NCBI RefSeq assembly: GCF_002245535.1
Contig: NZ_NKCN01000002.1
Span: 186,001-250,000, forward strand
Direction: 5' to 3'
From: Mycobacterium lehmannii
GTDB taxonomy: Bacteria; Actinomycetota; Actinomycetes; Mycobacteriales; Mycobacteriaceae
DNA: 64,000 nt
Shown here: piece by piece, positions 1 to 8,910 of the stretch
Layout: the number at the start of each line of letters is the position of its first letter
Position numbering within the stretch: the first letter of the stretch is position 1
Made by a program: the position numbers and the translations under genes
Notes under the pieces: model-generated
What the model was told of the DNA's origin: nothing
Databases searched by the model: none
The model's input: only the letters and a program-made list of their open reading frames with translations

Positions 1-485
1 TGGCCTCCGAACTTGGAGTCGTCGGGGTGCTGGCCGTCGAGTTGTTCGAAACCGTCGAAGGCGCCCTGCTCGTCAACGAGCTCGCCATGCGCCCGCACAA
101 CTCCGGGCACTGGACCATGGACGGCGCGCAGACCAGCCAGTTCGAACAGCACCTGCGTGCGGTCCTCGACTATCCGCTCGGCGACACCGCACAGGTCGTC
201 CCGGTCACGGTGATGGCCAATGTGCTTGGCGCACAACAGACACCGGCGATGGCGATGGACGAGCGGCTGCACCACCTGTTCGCCAGGATGCCCGACGCGA
301 AGGTGCATCTGTACGGCAAGGCCGAGCGGCCCGGCCGAAAGATCGGTCACGTCAACGTTCTCGGCGCGCCCGCCGGTTCTCTTGACGACGACGCGTTCGT
401 CGCCGATGTGCGCGAACGCGCGGCCAGAGCGGCACACTGGTTGTCGCACGCGGAATGGACGGACGGATGGGATCCACATGAGTAG
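1..485 (+). CDS. purK: PurK, 5-(carboxyamino)imidazole ribonucleotide synthase, C-terminal part
   Basis: This is the 3' end of an ATP-grasp gene that enters the window already open in the frame beginning at base 3. PurK carboxylates AIR with ATP and bicarbonate to N5-CAIR in purine synthesis. The visible part holds typical C-terminal ATP-grasp and PurK sequence: [10 protein letters not shown], then [16 protein letters not shown] (the RPHNSGHW block binds metal and nucleotide), then [15 protein letters not shown]. The gene stops at TAG 483-485, which overlaps the purE start by 8 bases, so the two are translationally coupled. The start codon and N-terminal domains lie outside the window. Confidence 0.95.
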   Translation, partial: ASELGVVGVLAVELFETVEGALLVNELAMRPHNSGHWTMDGAQTSQFEQHLRAVLDYPLGDTAQVVPVTVMANVLGAQQTPAMAMDERLHHLFARMPDAKVHLYGKAERPGRKIGHVNVLGAPAGSLDDDAFVADVRERAARAAHWLSHAEWTDGWDPHE

Positions 486-990
486 TGCTGCTGCGCCGCG
501 GGTCGGCCTGATCATGGGCAGCGACAGCGACTGGTCGGTGATGGAGGACGCCGCGCACGCGCTTGCCGAGTTCGAGGTGCCCTTCGAGGTCGGCGTGGTC
601 TCCGCACACCGCACGCCGGTCCGCATGCTCGAGTACGCCCAGAGCGCCGCGGACCGCGGGATCGAGGTGATCATCGCCGGGGCGGGCGGCGCGGCGCATC
701 TGCCGGGCATGGTGGCCTCGGCGACCCCGCTGCCCGTCATCGGCGTGCCGGTGCCGCTGGCCAAGCTCGACGGCTTGGACTCGCTGCTGTCGATCGCGCA
801 GATGCCCGCAGGCGTGCCGGTGGCCACGGTGTCGATCGGCGGCGCCCGCAACGCGGGCTTGCTGGCGGTGCGGATCCTCGGGTCGGCGGATGCGGCGCTG
901 CGCAAGCGGGTCGTACAGTTCCAAGCCGACCTGCACGACACGGTTCTGCAGAAGGATGCGGCGCTGCGCGACCGCCTCCTCGGCGAATAG
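478..990 (+). CDS. purE: PurE, N5-carboxyaminoimidazole ribonucleotide mutase
   Basis: The 170-residue product is a class I PurE. It moves the carboxyl group of N5-CAIR to C4, giving CAIR, directly after PurK in purine synthesis. The family signature [10 protein letters not shown] lies near residues 11-20, followed by the SAHRTP motif and the glycine-rich [12 protein letters not shown]. The length is that of bacterial PurE. ATG 478 overlaps the end of purK. An open frame continues upstream to base 220, but it is only a shadow of purK. Both genes likely share one transcript with fadE25, 51 bases downstream. Confidence 0.95.
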   Translation: MSSAAAPRVGLIMGSDSDWSVMEDAAHALAEFEVPFEVGVVSAHRTPVRMLEYAQSAADRGIEVIIAGAGGAAHLPGMVASATPLPVIGVPVPLAKLDGLDSLLSIAQMPAGVPVATVSIGGARNAGLLAVRILGSADAALRKRVVQFQADLHDTVLQKDAALRDRLLGE

Positions 991-1041
991 GGTGCCGGAT
1001 CCGCGGGAGTAGGGTTACCGGCGAGTAGCAAGGAGTTTTTC

Positions 1042-2205
1042 ATGGCCATCGGCAACCCGTCATTCGACCTCTTTCAGCTCTCCGACGAGCACAACGAACT
1101 GCGTGCGGTGCTGCGCGACCTCTGCGAGAAGGAGATCGCCCCGCACGCGGCCGACGTCGACGAGAAGGCGCGCTACACCGACGAGGCGCTGGCGGCGCTG
1201 ACCTCGTCGGGGATGGCCGCCATCCACATCCCCGAGGAGTACGGCGGTCAGGGCGGCGACTCGATCGCGGCGTGCATCGTGATCGAAGAGGTCGCGCGGG
1301 TGTGCGCGTCGTCGTCGCTGATCCCGATCTGCAACAAGCTGGGCACCATGGGTCTGTTGCTGCGCGGCAGCGAGGAACTCAAGAAACAGGTGCTGCCGTC
1401 GATCGCCGCCGGTGAAGCCGTCGCGTCGTACGCGCTGTCCGAGCGTGAGGCCGGCAGCGACGCCGCATCGATGCGCACCAGGGCCCGCCGTGAGGGCGAC
1501 GAGTGGGTGCTCAACGGCGCCAAGTGCTGGATCTCCAACGGCGGCCAGTCGACGTGGTACACGGTGATGGCGGTGACCGATCCCGACAAGAAGGCCAACG
1601 GCATCTCGGCGTTCGTCGTGCACCGCGACGATCCCGGCTTCTCCATCGGCGCCAAGGAGAAGAAGATGGGCATCAAGGGATCGCCCACCACGGAGTTGTA
1701 CTTCGAGGACTGCCGGATCCCCGCCGACCGGATCATCGGCGAGGAGGGCACCGGTTTCAAGACCGCGCTGGCCACCTTGGACCACACTCGGCCGACGATC
1801 GGTGCGCAGGCGGTCGGCATCGCGCAGGGCGCGCTCGACGCGTCGATCGCATATGTCAAGGAGCGCAAACAGTTCGGCAGGCCGATCGCCGACTTCCAGG
1901 CGGTGCAGTTCATGCTCGCCGACATGGCGATGAAGATCGAGGCCGCGCGGTTGACGGTGTACTCCGCCGCCGCCAGGGCCGAACGCGGTGAGTCCGAACT
2001 CGGGTTCATCTCCTCGGCGTCGAAGTGCTTGGCCTCCGATGTCGCGATGGAGGTCACCACGAACGCGGTCCAACTGTTCGGCGGTTACGGCTACACCACC
2101 GACTTCCCGGTCGAGCGGATGATGCGCGACGCCAAGATCACCCAGATCTACGAGGGCACCAACCAGATTCAGCGCGTGGTGATGTCCCGCGCGCTGCTGA
2201 AATAG
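1042..2205 (+). CDS. fadE25: Acyl-CoA dehydrogenase FadE25
   Basis: The 387-residue product is a full-length FAD-dependent acyl-CoA dehydrogenase, predicted to catalyse the first oxidation of fatty acyl-CoA beta-oxidation. The two family signatures are present: ALSEREAGSDAASM in the middle domain and QLFGGYGYTTDFPVERMMRD near the C-terminus. The C-terminal IYEGTNQIQRVVMSR carries the Glu at the usual catalytic-base position of short/medium-chain enzymes. AAGGAG at 1030-1035 sits 6 bases before ATG 1042. The M. tuberculosis gene in the same place, beside purE, is fadE25 (from memory). Its physiological substrate is unknown. It converges on the multicopper oxidase gene with only 7 bases between the stop codons. 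Confidence 0.92.
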   Translation: MAIGNPSFDLFQLSDEHNELRAVLRDLCEKEIAPHAADVDEKARYTDEALAALTSSGMAAIHIPEEYGGQGGDSIAACIVIEEVARVCASSSLIPICNKLGTMGLLLRGSEELKKQVLPSIAAGEAVASYALSEREAGSDAASMRTRARREGDEWVLNGAKCWISNGGQSTWYTVMAVTDPDKKANGISAFVVHRDDPGFSIGAKEKKMGIKGSPTTELYFEDCRIPADRIIGEEGTGFKTALATLDHTRPTIGAQAVGIAQGALDASIAYVKERKQFGRPIADFQAVQFMLADMAMKIEAARLTVYSAAARAERGESELGFISSASKCLASDVAMEVTTNAVQLFGGYGYTTDFPVERMMRDAKITQIYEGTNQIQRVVMSRALLK

Positions 2206-2212
2206 GCCCCGC

Positions 2213-3646
2213 TCAGGTGTACTCGATGAAGGTGCCCATCCCCGCTTCGAGGTGATATGTGTTGTGGCAGTGGGTGATCCACCGCCCGGGGTTGTCGGTG
2301 TCGAAGTCGATGTCGACGGTGCGCAGCGGCGCGACGAGCACCGTGTCCTTGCGGGCCCGCGGGCCGTCGGCCCCCATCACCTGGAACGTGTGGCCGTGTA
2401 AGTGCATGGGGTGGAACATCTTCGACTCGTTGACATAGCGGATGCGCACGCGCTGGTCACGTGTGACCGCGTATCCGTCGCGGGGCGGGTCGTAGCGCTT
2501 TCCGTTGATCGTCCAGCTGTAGCCGTCGACCGGACCGGCCAACCGCATGTCGATGACCTGCTGGGCGGCGCGGTCGGGCAGGTTCACCTCGGGTGTGGCC
2601 GCCAGCGTCGCGGTGTCGAGCGGAGGCTGAGTCCGCAGCGTCGCGACGTAGTCGTCGATGTTGCCCGTGCCTGCCTTGTTGTTGACGCGCATGTCGAGCC
2701 GCGCGTAGCCCTCCTTGCGGTACGCCGCGGCGATGACCGGCGCCGACGCCTGCAGGGTGACGATCGCATCGGCCCGTTCTCCCATCCCGAGGATGACCGA
2801 ATCGGCCTGCCTGGACTCGACCGGGAACCCGTCGGTCGCGATCACCCGCAGCGGGTGTCCGGGCACGCCGACCTGGAACGCGGTGTCCGAACCGGCGTTG
2901 ATAACACGTAGCCGGATGCGTTGTCCGGCACGATAATCGACGACCTGCGGATCGGCGGTCACCCGTCCGTTGATGACGTAGTAGGGGTAGGTGACGTCGC
3001 CGCCGTCGTCGCCGAGCGGGGTGGCCGGGGTGATGCCGGCGTCCGGGATGTTCGGCATCGCCGGCATGCCCGCCTTGTTCAGTTCGGCAAGGACCTGGTC
3101 GGGGGTGCGGCCGGTGCCGTCGACCCAATCGTCGAGCACGACGACGAGTTCGTCGTCGTAGTCGGCGCCGTCGGCGGGGTCTTCGATGATCAGCGGGCCG
3201 TAAAGCCCGCGGTCGAGTTGGGTGCCCTCATGGGAGTGGTACCAGTACGTCCCGGCGTCGGGCACGACGATGTCGTAGGTGAACGACTGGCCCGCGGGCA
3301 CGGCGGGCTGCGTCAACACGGGCACGCCGTCCATGGCGTTGGGGATGGCCAGACCGTGCCAGTGGATGGTGGTCGGGGCGGGCAACCCGTTGTCCAGTTG
3401 TGCGCGCATCCTGTCGCCTCTGCGGATCCGGATCTCCGGGCCGGGCACCCGGTCGCCGTACGCCCAGGTGCGGACGGTGACTCCGCCGAGGTCGACGTCA
3501 ACTTCGGCAGGGGTGAACGTGATGTCGAACCCCGGCCCCGAGGCCCGATCGGCCGACGCGGGCTCGGGCGTCTTCGACGAACAGCCGCCCACGACGGCGG
3601 CCGCCACGCCCGCCGACAGCACGAAGAATTCGCGCCGGCCGATCAC
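2213..3646 (-). CDS. Multicopper oxidase, Tat-exported lipoprotein
   Basis: The 477-residue protein oxidises a metal or phenolic substrate while reducing O2 to water, outside the membrane. The N-terminus reads GRREFF followed by a hydrophobic run and VGGC, a twin-arginine signal ending in a lipobox. Copper ligand motifs appear in order: TIHWHGLAIPN (T2/T3), YHSHEG, HPMHLHGHTF and HCHNTYHLEAGM (T1 with axial Met). All four clusters are intact, so the enzyme should be active. The family resembles mycobacterial MmcO, which protects against copper. In M. tuberculosis mmcO lies elsewhere, so this position is notable. Copper detoxification is inferred, not shown. Confidence 0.88.
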   Translation of the reverse strand: MIGRREFFVLSAGVAAAVVGGCSSKTPEPASADRASGPGFDITFTPAEVDVDLGGVTVRTWAYGDRVPGPEIRIRRGDRMRAQLDNGLPAPTTIHWHGLAIPNAMDGVPVLTQPAVPAGQSFTYDIVVPDAGTYWYHSHEGTQLDRGLYGPLIIEDPADGADYDDELVVVLDDWVDGTGRTPDQVLAELNKAGMPAMPNIPDAGITPATPLGDDGGDVTYPYYVINGRVTADPQVVDYRAGQRIRLRVINAGSDTAFQVGVPGHPLRVIATDGFPVESRQADSVILGMGERADAIVTLQASAPVIAAAYRKEGYARLDMRVNNKAGTGNIDDYVATLRTQPPLDTATLAATPEVNLPDRAAQQVIDMRLAGPVDGYSWTINGKRYDPPRDGYAVTRDQRVRIRYVNESKMFHPMHLHGHTFQVMGADGPRARKDTVLVAPLRTVDIDFDTDNPGRWITHCHNTYHLEAGMGTFIEYT

Positions 3647-3712
3647 GCCCTCCAGCGTGGCACTGCGGGGGCTTCAGCGTCGGCGAAAGCCCCATTTCGC
3701 CGGAACGACTTC

Positions 3713-4441
3713 TCAGCCCTTGGTGACCTTCTCGGTGGCCCTGCGGCGGTCGGCCAGCGCGGCATCGGCATTGGCCACCTGCACGAGCGAGGCGCCGACG
3801 GCGAAGACGGCCAGCATGTGGTCGACGAGCTCGTCGGCGGTATCCCATCCGGCGCTGGACAGCACCCGGTCGGATGCGGTGAAACCCTGTGCCGCGGCGG
3901 ACTGGCGGGCCGCGGCGAGTACCTCGTCGACGCCGCGGCCGTTGAGCGCGGGGCCGGGCATGCGCTCCGGTGAGATCTGGTCGCCGTGTACCCGCACCGC
4001 GGTGGCGTAGTCGGTGACACCGACCGGCAGATCGGCCGCGGGCTTGCCGAACGGATCCAGCGACAGCACCGCGACCTCGCCTATTCCGCTGCCCATCCCG
4101 ACGGCCTCGTCGGCCTCGGCCAACCGGTCCGCGGTGCACAGCGCGACGTCGGCGGAGTCCACCGAAGCGTCCCCGAGCACCACCTCGGCACCGATCCACC
4201 AGATACCGAAGAACACGGCGGCACTCTGCCAGTGTGCGGGCAGCAGGACCGCGATGCGAGACGACGGGCCTGCGCCCAACTCATCGCGTAACAGGTTGGC
4301 GGTCTTGGCGGCCCAGTTCGCGAGCGTGGCGGTGGACAACTCGATGCGTTCGCCGGTTGCGTCGTCGTAGTAGGTGATGCGGGGGCCTGCGGGGTCCGAG
4401 GCCATGAGCGGGTCGAGGATTGCCCCACTGACGGTCGTCAC
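3713..4441 (-). CDS. TIGR03089 family protein (truncated adenylate-forming fold)
   Basis: This actinobacterial protein of about 242 residues resembles the N-terminal part of AMP-binding acyl-CoA synthetases. It has an ITYYDDATGERIELS opening, a LANWAAKTANLLRDELGAG helix and VAVLLPAHW-like strands, but it lacks the ATP/AMP signature loops and the C-terminal domain. Catalysis is therefore doubtful and the role unknown. The GTG at 4441 avoids overlap with the LCP gene upstream; a GTG at 4465 would give 250 residues and a 13-base overlap. The gene lies in the same place as Rv3268 in M. tuberculosis (from memory) and is likely co-transcribed with the LCP gene. Confidence 0.8.
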   Translation of the reverse strand: MTTVSGAILDPLMASDPAGPRITYYDDATGERIELSTATLANWAAKTANLLRDELGAGPSSRIAVLLPAHWQSAAVFFGIWWIGAEVVLGDASVDSADVALCTADRLAEADEAVGMGSGIGEVAVLSLDPFGKPAADLPVGVTDYATAVRVHGDQISPERMPGPALNGRGVDEVLAAARQSAAAQGFTASDRVLSSAGWDTADELVDHMLAVFAVGASLVQVANADAALADRRRATEKVTKG

Positions 4442-4452
4442 GCTCGTCGACG

Positions 4453-5919
4453 TTAGTTGACGCACTCCGGGTCGTCGGATCCGGCGGTCAGGATCGGCGA
4501 CGGGGGCGGAGCGGTCTCGGTCGAACCGACGGCCACCGAACCGGTGGTCAGCGTCGGAACGTTGCTGCCGTCCAGGCCCGAACCCGGACCGGTGTAGTCG
4601 TCGGCCAGCACCACGCGAACGTGCCCCGGGGCCACCGACGGGTCCTCGACGATCGCCAACTCGCCCAGGTCCTTCGAGACAGCCTGTGCGCCAAGGTCAT
4701 CGGCCTTGTTGGCGCGAACCTGGGTGGTGGCCACCGGGTCGCCCTCGTGGTTGCCCGTCGCACCGGGGGTGAACCCCTTGTTGGTCAGCACCTGCGACAC
4801 CGCGGCGGCCAGGCCGTTGACCTCGGTGGCGTTGACCACCTCGACGGTGGTCTTGTCGGGCGTGTAGGCGATCTCCTCGGTCTTTCCTTCGCCCTGATCG
4901 TGCAACAGGCCTTCGACCCAGCTCTTGACCTCACTGGGGTCCACGCGCACGACGCTCTGCATCCCGTCGTCGCTCCAGCCGTTCTCCTGCAGCACCGGAA
5001 TGGTGGCGAACGCGACGTTGCCCGCGGCCAGCTTCTGCAGGTGCTCGGCGAATTGCATGACGTCCCAACCGTCGGAGAGCACGACGGAGCGCTGCACGGC
5101 GTCCTGCAGCCGGTTCAAGGTGGCCGGACTCGACAGCGTCTTACCGGAGATCACCTCGTGCGCAAGGGAAGCCATCACCGCCTGCTGGCGCGTCACCCGG
5201 TCGAGGTCGCCGCGTGGCAGATCGTGGCGCTGCCGGACGAAGCTCAGCGCCTGCGGACCGTTGAGCTTCTGCCAGCCCGCAGGAAAGTCGGCTCCCGAAA
5301 GGGGTTCGTACACGGGCTCTTTCAAGCACACGTTGACGCCACCGAGGGCGTCGGTGATCAACGCGAAGCCCAGCAGCCCGATCTCGGCGTAGTGGTCGAC
5401 GGTGACGCCGGTGAGGTTGGCCACCGTCTTGATCAGGGCCTCGCGCCCGGCTTCCTTGGCCTGCGGTTCGGCTTCGGCCGGGTCCACGCCCTTCTGCTCG
5501 ACGAGCTCGGTCATCTTCTCGAGATGTTCCGAGCCGTATACGCCGTTGATCTTCATCTTGCCGATGCCCGGTGCCTCGACATAGGAGTCGCGCGGGATCG
5601 AGATGGCGGTCGCGGATTTTCCGTTGTTGGGGACGCGGATCAAGATGATCGTGTCGGTGTTGGTGGCTTCGTCGTCGCCCGCCCGCAGCGTCGCCAGTTC
5701 CTCCTGGGATAGAGGATTCCCGTGCGCGTCGGTGCGGCTATCCATGCCGACGAGCAGGATGTCGATCGCGCCGTCTTCGCCGCCCTCGCCCAGCGCGATC
5801 GACGAGATGTGGTTGATGCCGGATTCGAACGAGCGGATCTTGCCCCACGCGACGCCCGTACCGACCACGATCGCCAAGGCCGCGGACACGGCGATGACAC
5901 GGAGCATTCGACCGGGCAT
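4453..5919 (-). CDS. LytR-CpsA-Psr (LCP) family cell-wall ligase
   Basis: The 488-residue membrane-anchored protein is predicted to attach arabinogalactan to peptidoglycan from a polyprenyl-phosphate donor. A single N-terminal transmembrane segment (about residues 6-25) precedes the LCP domain. That domain shows IDILLVGMDSR, TIILIRVPN, SIPRDSYVEAP, KINGVYG and FVRQRHDLPRGDLDRVTRQQ, with the conserved Asp/Arg residues that bind pyrophosphate and Mg2+. A LytR_C-type domain follows at about residues 345-440, then a Pro/Ser/Thr-rich tail. Position and architecture match Rv3267 (Lcp1). The gene is divergent from rmlD, with 67 bases between, which suits shared control of arabinogalactan linker synthesis and its ligation. 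Confidence 0.9.
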   Translation of the reverse strand: MPGRMLRVIAVSAALAIVVGTGVAWGKIRSFESGINHISSIALGEGGEDGAIDILLVGMDSRTDAHGNPLSQEELATLRAGDDEATNTDTIILIRVPNNGKSATAISIPRDSYVEAPGIGKMKINGVYGSEHLEKMTELVEQKGVDPAEAEPQAKEAGREALIKTVANLTGVTVDHYAEIGLLGFALITDALGGVNVCLKEPVYEPLSGADFPAGWQKLNGPQALSFVRQRHDLPRGDLDRVTRQQAVMASLAHEVISGKTLSSPATLNRLQDAVQRSVVLSDGWDVMQFAEHLQKLAAGNVAFATIPVLQENGWSDDGMQSVVRVDPSEVKSWVEGLLHDQGEGKTEEIAYTPDKTTVEVVNATEVNGLAAAVSQVLTNKGFTPGATGNHEGDPVATTQVRANKADDLGAQAVSKDLGELAIVEDPSVAPGHVRVVLADDYTGPGSGLDGSNVPTLTTGSVAVGSTETAPPPSPILTAGSDDPECVN

Positions 5920-5986
5920 CAGCCCAGGCTACTGGCGAGACGGGCACGAAGCGGGTAGCGCGCCTCGGCGTGCCAGACTCGTGACC

Positions 5987-6877
5987 ATGACTTCTCGCGG
6001 GCCGGGCCGGATCGTCATTCCCGGTGCAGGCGGCATGGTCGGTCGGGTTCTCGCAGCTCAGGCCCGCCAGCAGGGCCGCGAGGTGCTGGCGCTGACGTCG
6101 TCGGAGCTCGACATCACCGATGCGGCGGCCGCCCAGCGTGTCATCGAATCCAGTGACGTGGTGATCAACTGCGCCGCGTACACCAACGTGGACGCGGCCG
6201 AGACCGAACAGGACCGTGCGCACGCGGTCAATGCCGACGGACCGGCTCACCTCGCGCGGGCGTGCGCGGCCGTCGGCGCCCGCCTGATCCACATCTCGAC
6301 CGACTACGTGTTCTCCGGCACAGCGCGCCGCCCGTATGAGATCGACGAAGAGACCGCGCCGGTGAACGTCTACGGCCGCACCAAACTCGCTGGGGAGCGG
6401 GCGGTGTTGGCCGCCCTGCCCGGCGCGCACGTCGTGCGCACGTCGTGGGTGTACGAAGGCGGCGACGGTACGGACGTCGCCGCGACCATGCGCCGAAAGG
6501 CGGCCGGCGACGACACGGTCGAGGCGGTGGCCGACCAGACCGCATCCCCGACCTACGCCGGTGACCTCGCCGCGGCGCTGCTGGAGATCGCCGACGGCGC
6601 GATCAGTGCACCGGTGCTGCACGCCGCCAACGACGGGGAGGCCAGCCGCTACGACCAGGCGCGCGCGATCTTCGAGGCCGTCGGCGCAGACCCCGGGCGG
6701 GTGCGGCCCGTCGCCGGCGCCGAAAACCCACGGCCCGCGCAGCGTCCGACGTACACCGCGCTGTCGGGCCGGCGGTCCGCCGATGCCGGCCTCACCCCGC
6801 TGCGACCGTGGCGCGAGGCGCTCGCGGATGCGCTGTCGCGGTACGGGCGTGGCGGCCCGATACCCTCGACGCCGTGA
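5987..6877 (+). CDS. rmlD: RmlD, dTDP-4-dehydrorhamnose reductase
   Basis: RmlD carries out the last step of dTDP-L-rhamnose synthesis, an NADPH-dependent reduction. Rhamnose is part of the linker between peptidoglycan and arabinogalactan. The 296-residue extended-SDR protein has a Rossmann motif GAGGMVG at residues 13-19, STDYVFSG at 104-111 and the catalytic Tyr129-xxx-Lys133 in VYGRTK. ATG 5987 gives the family length; GTG 5981 is an in-frame alternative. The open frame running upstream to 5603 is antisense to the LCP gene and is not real. Next comes wbbL, 18 bases on, which uses the product. Confidence 0.93.
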   Translation: MTSRGPGRIVIPGAGGMVGRVLAAQARQQGREVLALTSSELDITDAAAAQRVIESSDVVINCAAYTNVDAAETEQDRAHAVNADGPAHLARACAAVGARLIHISTDYVFSGTARRPYEIDEETAPVNVYGRTKLAGERAVLAALPGAHVVRTSWVYEGGDGTDVAATMRRKAAGDDTVEAVADQTASPTYAGDLAAALLEIADGAISAPVLHAANDGEASRYDQARAIFEAVGADPGRVRPVAGAENPRPAQRPTYTALSGRRSADAGLTPLRPWREALADALSRYGRGGPIPSTP

Positions 6878-6895
6878 GTTCGGAACGGGTGGCAC

Positions 6896-7783
6896 ATGAG
6901 TGACGAGTTGGTGGTCGTCACTGTGACGTACTCGCCGGGTCCACACCTCAACCGGTTCCTGGCGACGCTGTCGCACGCCACCGACCGGCCGGTGACAGTG
7001 GTGATGGCCGACAACGGCTCGACCGACGGCGCACCCGAAGAGGCGCTCGCACGCTATCCCAACGTCCGATTGCTGCCCACCGGCGGCAATCTCGGATACG
7101 GCAGCGCGGTGAACCGCGCAGTCGCGGAGTACCTGACGGAGTCGGACAACAACGACTTCTTCATCGTGGCCAACCCCGACGTGCAGTGGGGTCCGCGCAG
7201 CATCGACATCCTGCTGGAGGCCGCTGCCCGCTGGCCGCACGCGGGTTCGCTCGGCCCGCTGATCCGCGACCCGGACGGTGCGGTGTACCCGTCGGCGCGG
7301 CACCAGCCCAGCCTCGTGCGCGGCGGGATGCACGCCGTCGTGGGGCCGTTCTGGAAGTCCAACCCGTGGACCGCCGAATACCGCCAGGAGCGCCGGGAGC
7401 CCAGCGAACGCGCCGTCGGCTGGCTGTCGGGATCGTGTCTGTTGCTGCGCCGGTCCGCGTTCGAGGAGATCTCGGGCTTCGACGAGCGCTACTTCATGTA
7501 CATGGAGGACGTCGACCTCGGTGATCGACTCTCGCGGGCGGGCTGGCAGAACGTGTATGTGCCGGCGGCCGAGGTTTTGCACGACAAGGGTCACGCGACC
7601 GGCAAGGACCCCGCGCGCAACTTGGCCGCCCATCACACCAGCACCTACACTTTCCTCGCGGATCGATACCCCAGGTGGTGGCAGGGTCCGCTGCGGTGGA
7701 CGATCCGAAGCTCGCTCGCCGCACGTGCGGGCCTGGTGGTCCGCAACTCACGACGCAACCGGGCGAAAGGACGGCGCAAGTGA
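6896..7783 (+). CDS. wbbL: WbbL, rhamnosyltransferase of the cell-wall linker
   Basis: The 295-residue GT2-family glycosyltransferase is predicted to transfer L-rhamnose from dTDP-rhamnose to GlcNAc-PP-decaprenol, starting arabinogalactan synthesis at the inner membrane face. The nucleotide-binding start VVVTVTYSPG, the MADNGSTDG loop, the NLGYGSAVNRA motif and the metal-binding ANPDVQW are visible, followed by FDERYFMYMEDVDLGDRL with the acidic catalytic region. The last 80 residues are basic, as expected for a membrane-associated enzyme. It sits between rmlD and the GDP-mannose gene as in M. tuberculosis (Rv3265c, from memory). Its TGA overlaps the GTG of manB by 4 bases. Confidence 0.93.
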   Translation: MSDELVVVTVTYSPGPHLNRFLATLSHATDRPVTVVMADNGSTDGAPEEALARYPNVRLLPTGGNLGYGSAVNRAVAEYLTESDNNDFFIVANPDVQWGPRSIDILLEAAARWPHAGSLGPLIRDPDGAVYPSARHQPSLVRGGMHAVVGPFWKSNPWTAEYRQERREPSERAVGWLSGSCLLLRRSAFEEISGFDERYFMYMEDVDLGDRLSRAGWQNVYVPAAEVLHDKGHATGKDPARNLAAHHTSTYTFLADRYPRWWQGPLRWTIRSSLAARAGLVVRNSRRNRAKGRRK

Positions 7784-8856
7784 ATCCCGCACACGTCGAC
7801 GCCGTCATCCTCGTCGGTGGCTTGGGCACCCGGCTGCGGCCGCTGACCCTGTCCGCGCCCAAGCCGATGCTGCCGACGGCCGGCTTGCCGTTTCTGACGC
7901 ACCTGTTGTCGCGCATCGCCGAGGCCGGTATCGAGCATGTCGTGCTGGGCACGTCGTACAAGGCCGCGGTGTTCGAGTCCGAGTTCGGCGACGGATCCAA
8001 ATTCGGCCTGCAGATCGAATACGTCGTCGAGACCGAACCGCTGGGCACCGGCGGCGGCATCGCCAACGTCACGGGGAAGCTGCGCCACGACACCGCGCTG
8101 GTGTTCAACGGCGACGTGTTGTCGGGTGCCGACCTTCGCGCGCTGCTGGACTCGCATGAGGACAACGCCGCCGACGTGACGCTGCACCTGGTGCGTGTCG
8201 GTGACCCTCGGGCGTTCGGTTGCGTGCCAACCGATTCCGACGGCATGGTGACCGCCTTCCTCGAGAAGACCCAAGACCCGCCGACCGATCAGATCAACGC
8301 CGGCTGCTACGTGTTCAAGCGCGAGGTGATCGAGCGCATACCCAAGGGTCGGGCGCTTTCGGTCGAACGCGAGGTGTTCCCGGGCCTGCTTTCCGACGGG
8401 CTCCGGGTGTGCGGCTACGTCGATTCCACCTACTGGCGCGACATGGGCACACCGGAGGATTTCGTACGGGGATCGGCGGATCTGGTACGCGGTATCGCGC
8501 CGTCGCCTGCGCTCGGCGGGCACCGCGGGGAAAAGCTGGTGCACGACGGCGCCAGCGTCGCACCAGGGGCGCTGTTGATTGGTGGCGCGGTGGTCGGTCG
8601 CGGCGCCGAGATCGCCGGGGGCGCACGGTTGGACGGCGCGGTCATCTTCGACGGCGCGCGGGTGGGCGCCGGCGCGGTGATCGAACGCTCGATCGTCGGG
8701 TTCGGTGCCCGCATCGGCCCGCGCGCGCTGATCCGCGACGGTGTGATCGGCGACGGCGCCGACATCGGTGCCCGCTGCGAGCTGTTGCGCGGTGCACGGG
8801 TGTGGCCGGGGGTGACGATTCCCGACGGCGGGATCCGGTTCTCGACCGACGTCTAG
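7780..8856 (+). CDS. manB: ManB (ManC-type), mannose-1-phosphate guanylyltransferase
   Basis: This nucleotidyltransferase makes GDP-mannose for PIMs, lipomannan, LAM and glycoproteins. The 358-residue protein has the N-terminal pyrophosphorylase motif GGLGTRLRPLT at residues 13-23 with the conserved SAPKPMLP. The C-terminal third is a left-handed beta-helix of hexapeptide repeats, such as GARIGPRALIRDGVIGDGAD. GTG 7780 overlaps the wbbL stop (GTGA) and gives the family length. Naming is confusing: the M. tuberculosis orthologue Rv3264c is called manB, although its activity is that of ManC. By sequence alone, a glucose-1-phosphate thymidylyltransferase (rmlA-like) role is the main alternative. 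Confidence 0.88.
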   Translation: MNPAHVDAVILVGGLGTRLRPLTLSAPKPMLPTAGLPFLTHLLSRIAEAGIEHVVLGTSYKAAVFESEFGDGSKFGLQIEYVVETEPLGTGGGIANVTGKLRHDTALVFNGDVLSGADLRALLDSHEDNAADVTLHLVRVGDPRAFGCVPTDSDGMVTAFLEKTQDPPTDQINAGCYVFKREVIERIPKGRALSVEREVFPGLLSDGLRVCGYVDSTYWRDMGTPEDFVRGSADLVRGIAPSPALGGHRGEKLVHDGASVAPGALLIGGAVVGRGAEIAGGARLDGAVIFDGARVGAGAVIERSIVGFGARIGPRALIRDGVIGDGADIGARCELLRGARVWPGVTIPDGGIRFSTDV

Positions 8857-8861
8857 CCCGC

Positions 8862-8910
8862 GATTTCGGTGTCGTTGGTTGCGCTGAGCGCAACGGATGA
8901 CACCGAAATC
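8862..8910. terminator. Long perfect hairpin between convergent manB and Nudix genes
   Basis: A 12-base stem, 8862-8873 pairing with 8899-8910 (GATTTCGGTGTC and its complement), encloses a second perfect 6-base stem, TTGCGC/GCGCAA, at 8879-8884 and 8888-8893. The element fills the 52-base gap between two convergent stop codons. It probably ends transcription in both directions. No T-tract follows, so it could instead be a dispersed mycobacterial palindrome. Confidence 0.6.

Noticed and set aside
5603..5986. Longer N-terminus for rmlD
   Set aside because: The added 128 codons are antisense to the LCP gene and Ser/Arg-rich. The family length is reached from ATG 5987.
5738..7636. 632-codon minus-strand frame covering rmlD and wbbL
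   Set aside because: It is antisense to two well-supported genes, with Arg/Gly-rich low-complexity translation, and no family is recognised.
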